From contig OZ022352.1 of the NCBI GenBank assembly GCA_963989245.1, positions 21,588,972 through 21,652,971 of the forward strand: a stretch of 64,000 nucleotides of DNA, given 5' to 3'. The stretch is from Nansenia antarctica. Lineage: Eukaryota; Chordata; Actinopteri; Argentiniformes; Microstomatidae. Below are positions 62,701 through 64,000 of the stretch, piece by piece; the stretch's first letter is position 1, and every line of letters begins with the position of its first letter. The position numbers and the translations under genes are program-made. The notes beneath the pieces are model-generated. The model saw only the letters and a list, made by a program, of their open reading frames with translations. It ran no database searches and was not told the origin of the DNA.

Positions 62701-64000
62701 GGGGCACTGGTGCATGGAAGGGACACGCACACCTCAGCCAGTCAGAGTCGCTGGACGATTGGCTTGGGTTCACAGCAAAGGGCTTGGATCCAGAAAGAGG
62801 GGCTTGGATTCATCAAGGGGCTTGAGCTCCTGCATTAATGTGCCTAGCCTTTGACGAGCTGCCACCTCCTGAGGTCACATCCAATGTGTGAGAGTACCTT
62901 TCTCTATTCATGACCATATTTGATCGAGTTTTTGTGGTCCCGCTTCCACAGAGACATTTGCATTGACATTACCCCCTTTCTGTCGTGGATGGTGTGTTGG
63001 TGCGTTATCAATCAAGGTTTCCGCTACATTGACACAAATATCATTTGTCAGAAGCGCCCCAGCACACCCACCAAACACTACTAGAGAACGTTACATGACG
63101 TGGGAGGTCCATAAACATGCCTGACAATGATTTAGGAGAGGAGAGAAGGTTAACTGCCACCAGGGTCAATGGAACCTCCATAAATCCCCAGCAGTATAGA
63201 ACCATCCTTGCTGTTGCTACTTTCGGTCATCACAACCCTTGTGGCAATCAAAACTCATATATGCAAAACATTAACTTCACGCTTAGCTTAGCTTTTTGAT
63301 CTCTTAAACTCCAATCCATAGCTGATGTAATTGAAATGCACAGGAAAGATCTTGAGGGCCTCTTACTGTATCTGTTCTCAAGAGATAACAAATGTGTTTT
63401 AGACAATCTCCTATTCCTGCTGTTGGTTAACTTATTGTGCCCCTGGCAGACGAGGGAGAGGATTTTCTCTCTTTTTTACCCCCCAAAGGAAGCATAATGA
63501 CACAGTCATGAAGAACATTTTGTGTGTTTGGTGTATTTGATTATACACAGTAGGCTTTTGGATGTATTGGTCATTTTATGTTAGACAGGCATAACGGATT
63601 TGCTGCAGCGTTCAGAGACACACCCTAGACTGTTTTGTTTGGGAGGGGGGTTTTGGTGAATTTATGTGACATGACTGTTTGAGTGAACGAGATGGAATCC
63701 TCATAGTGTGAATGTCAATGTTTAAAGCCCGGATAAAGAACCCTAAAAGTTAGAGACCTTGGACTTTCATGGCCTTGTTAGAAAGTATAGAAAAGAGCGA
63801 CACATGTAATAAACTGAGAAACATTTATAAGCTAACCATGCGGTAATAATGTACTGTATGCAGTGGCCGTGTTAACTACGTGGCTTTGTGTGTTCGTCCT
63901 ACGGTATGTGACCATTATGAGTCACTCAAAATAATTTAATGTGAGTGGATGACGCCAGATGTGCACCATTAGGCAGAAGTACTGTGTACTACAGTACTTC
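59457..64000 (+). other. kcnd2: Start of kcnd2 intron after the first coding exon
   Basis: No further exon is visible, so the YGDMV-encoding exon lies beyond the window; the matching mammalian intron is very long. It contains (CT)n at 59729-59762, a common L2-tail-type fish repeat at about 60745-60910 ('gtatagcccttttctagac...ctcaccacacaccag') and otherwise AT-rich unique sequence. The short open frames here have no recognisable product. Confidence 0.7.

Overview
The window is nuclear DNA from a ray-finned (teleost) fish. The evidence is intron-split vertebrate genes, very dense (CA)n, (CT)n and (GA)n microsatellites, L2-like LINE 3' ends, Tc1/mariner copies, hAT-like foldback elements and a tRNA-derived SINE. 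I cannot name the species. There is no bacterial, phage or viral gene and no CRISPR array.

Two protein genes, both on the + strand, account for the coding DNA. (1) Bases about 5150-31590 hold a complete filamin C gene (flnc): a TATA promoter with an upstream MEF2 site, 46 coding exons with phase-consistent GT/AG junctions (ATG 5570, stop 31101-31103), and a 3' UTR with AATAAA at 31564. My exon model encodes about 2702 residues: two calponin-homology domains, 24 filamin Ig repeats, the filamin-C-specific insertion in Ig20, and hinge 2. Hinge 1 is absent. A 123-nt in-frame proline-rich candidate exon lies between the Ig3 and Ig4 exons (13642-13764). (2) Bases about 55600 to the window end hold the 5' part of kcnd2 (Kv4.2): a GC/G-rich promoter, a probable non-coding leader exon, a leader intron filled with DNA transposons, and the first coding exon (58345-59456). 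That exon ends inside the selectivity filter. The rest of the gene lies beyond the window.

Layout: 1-4900 non-coding upstream DNA; 5.1-31.6 kb flnc; 31.6-55.3 kb intergenic DNA rich in mobile-element relics (60-bp direct repeats, a foldback hAT MITE, a new-looking 250-bp MITE, a degenerate Tc1 copy, an L2-like LINE with a second LINE nested in it) and some repeat-free blocks that could be conserved regulatory DNA; 55.3-64 kb kcnd2 5' end and its first large intron.

The two proteins have a known link: filamin has been reported to bind the Kv4.2 C-terminus and affect its surface localisation. Here the two genes are about 24 kb apart and in the same orientation. The most testable unusual features are the proline-rich flnc cassette exon, the hinge-1-less flnc, the 4-bp-TSD MITE family, and the transposon-packed kcnd2 leader intron.
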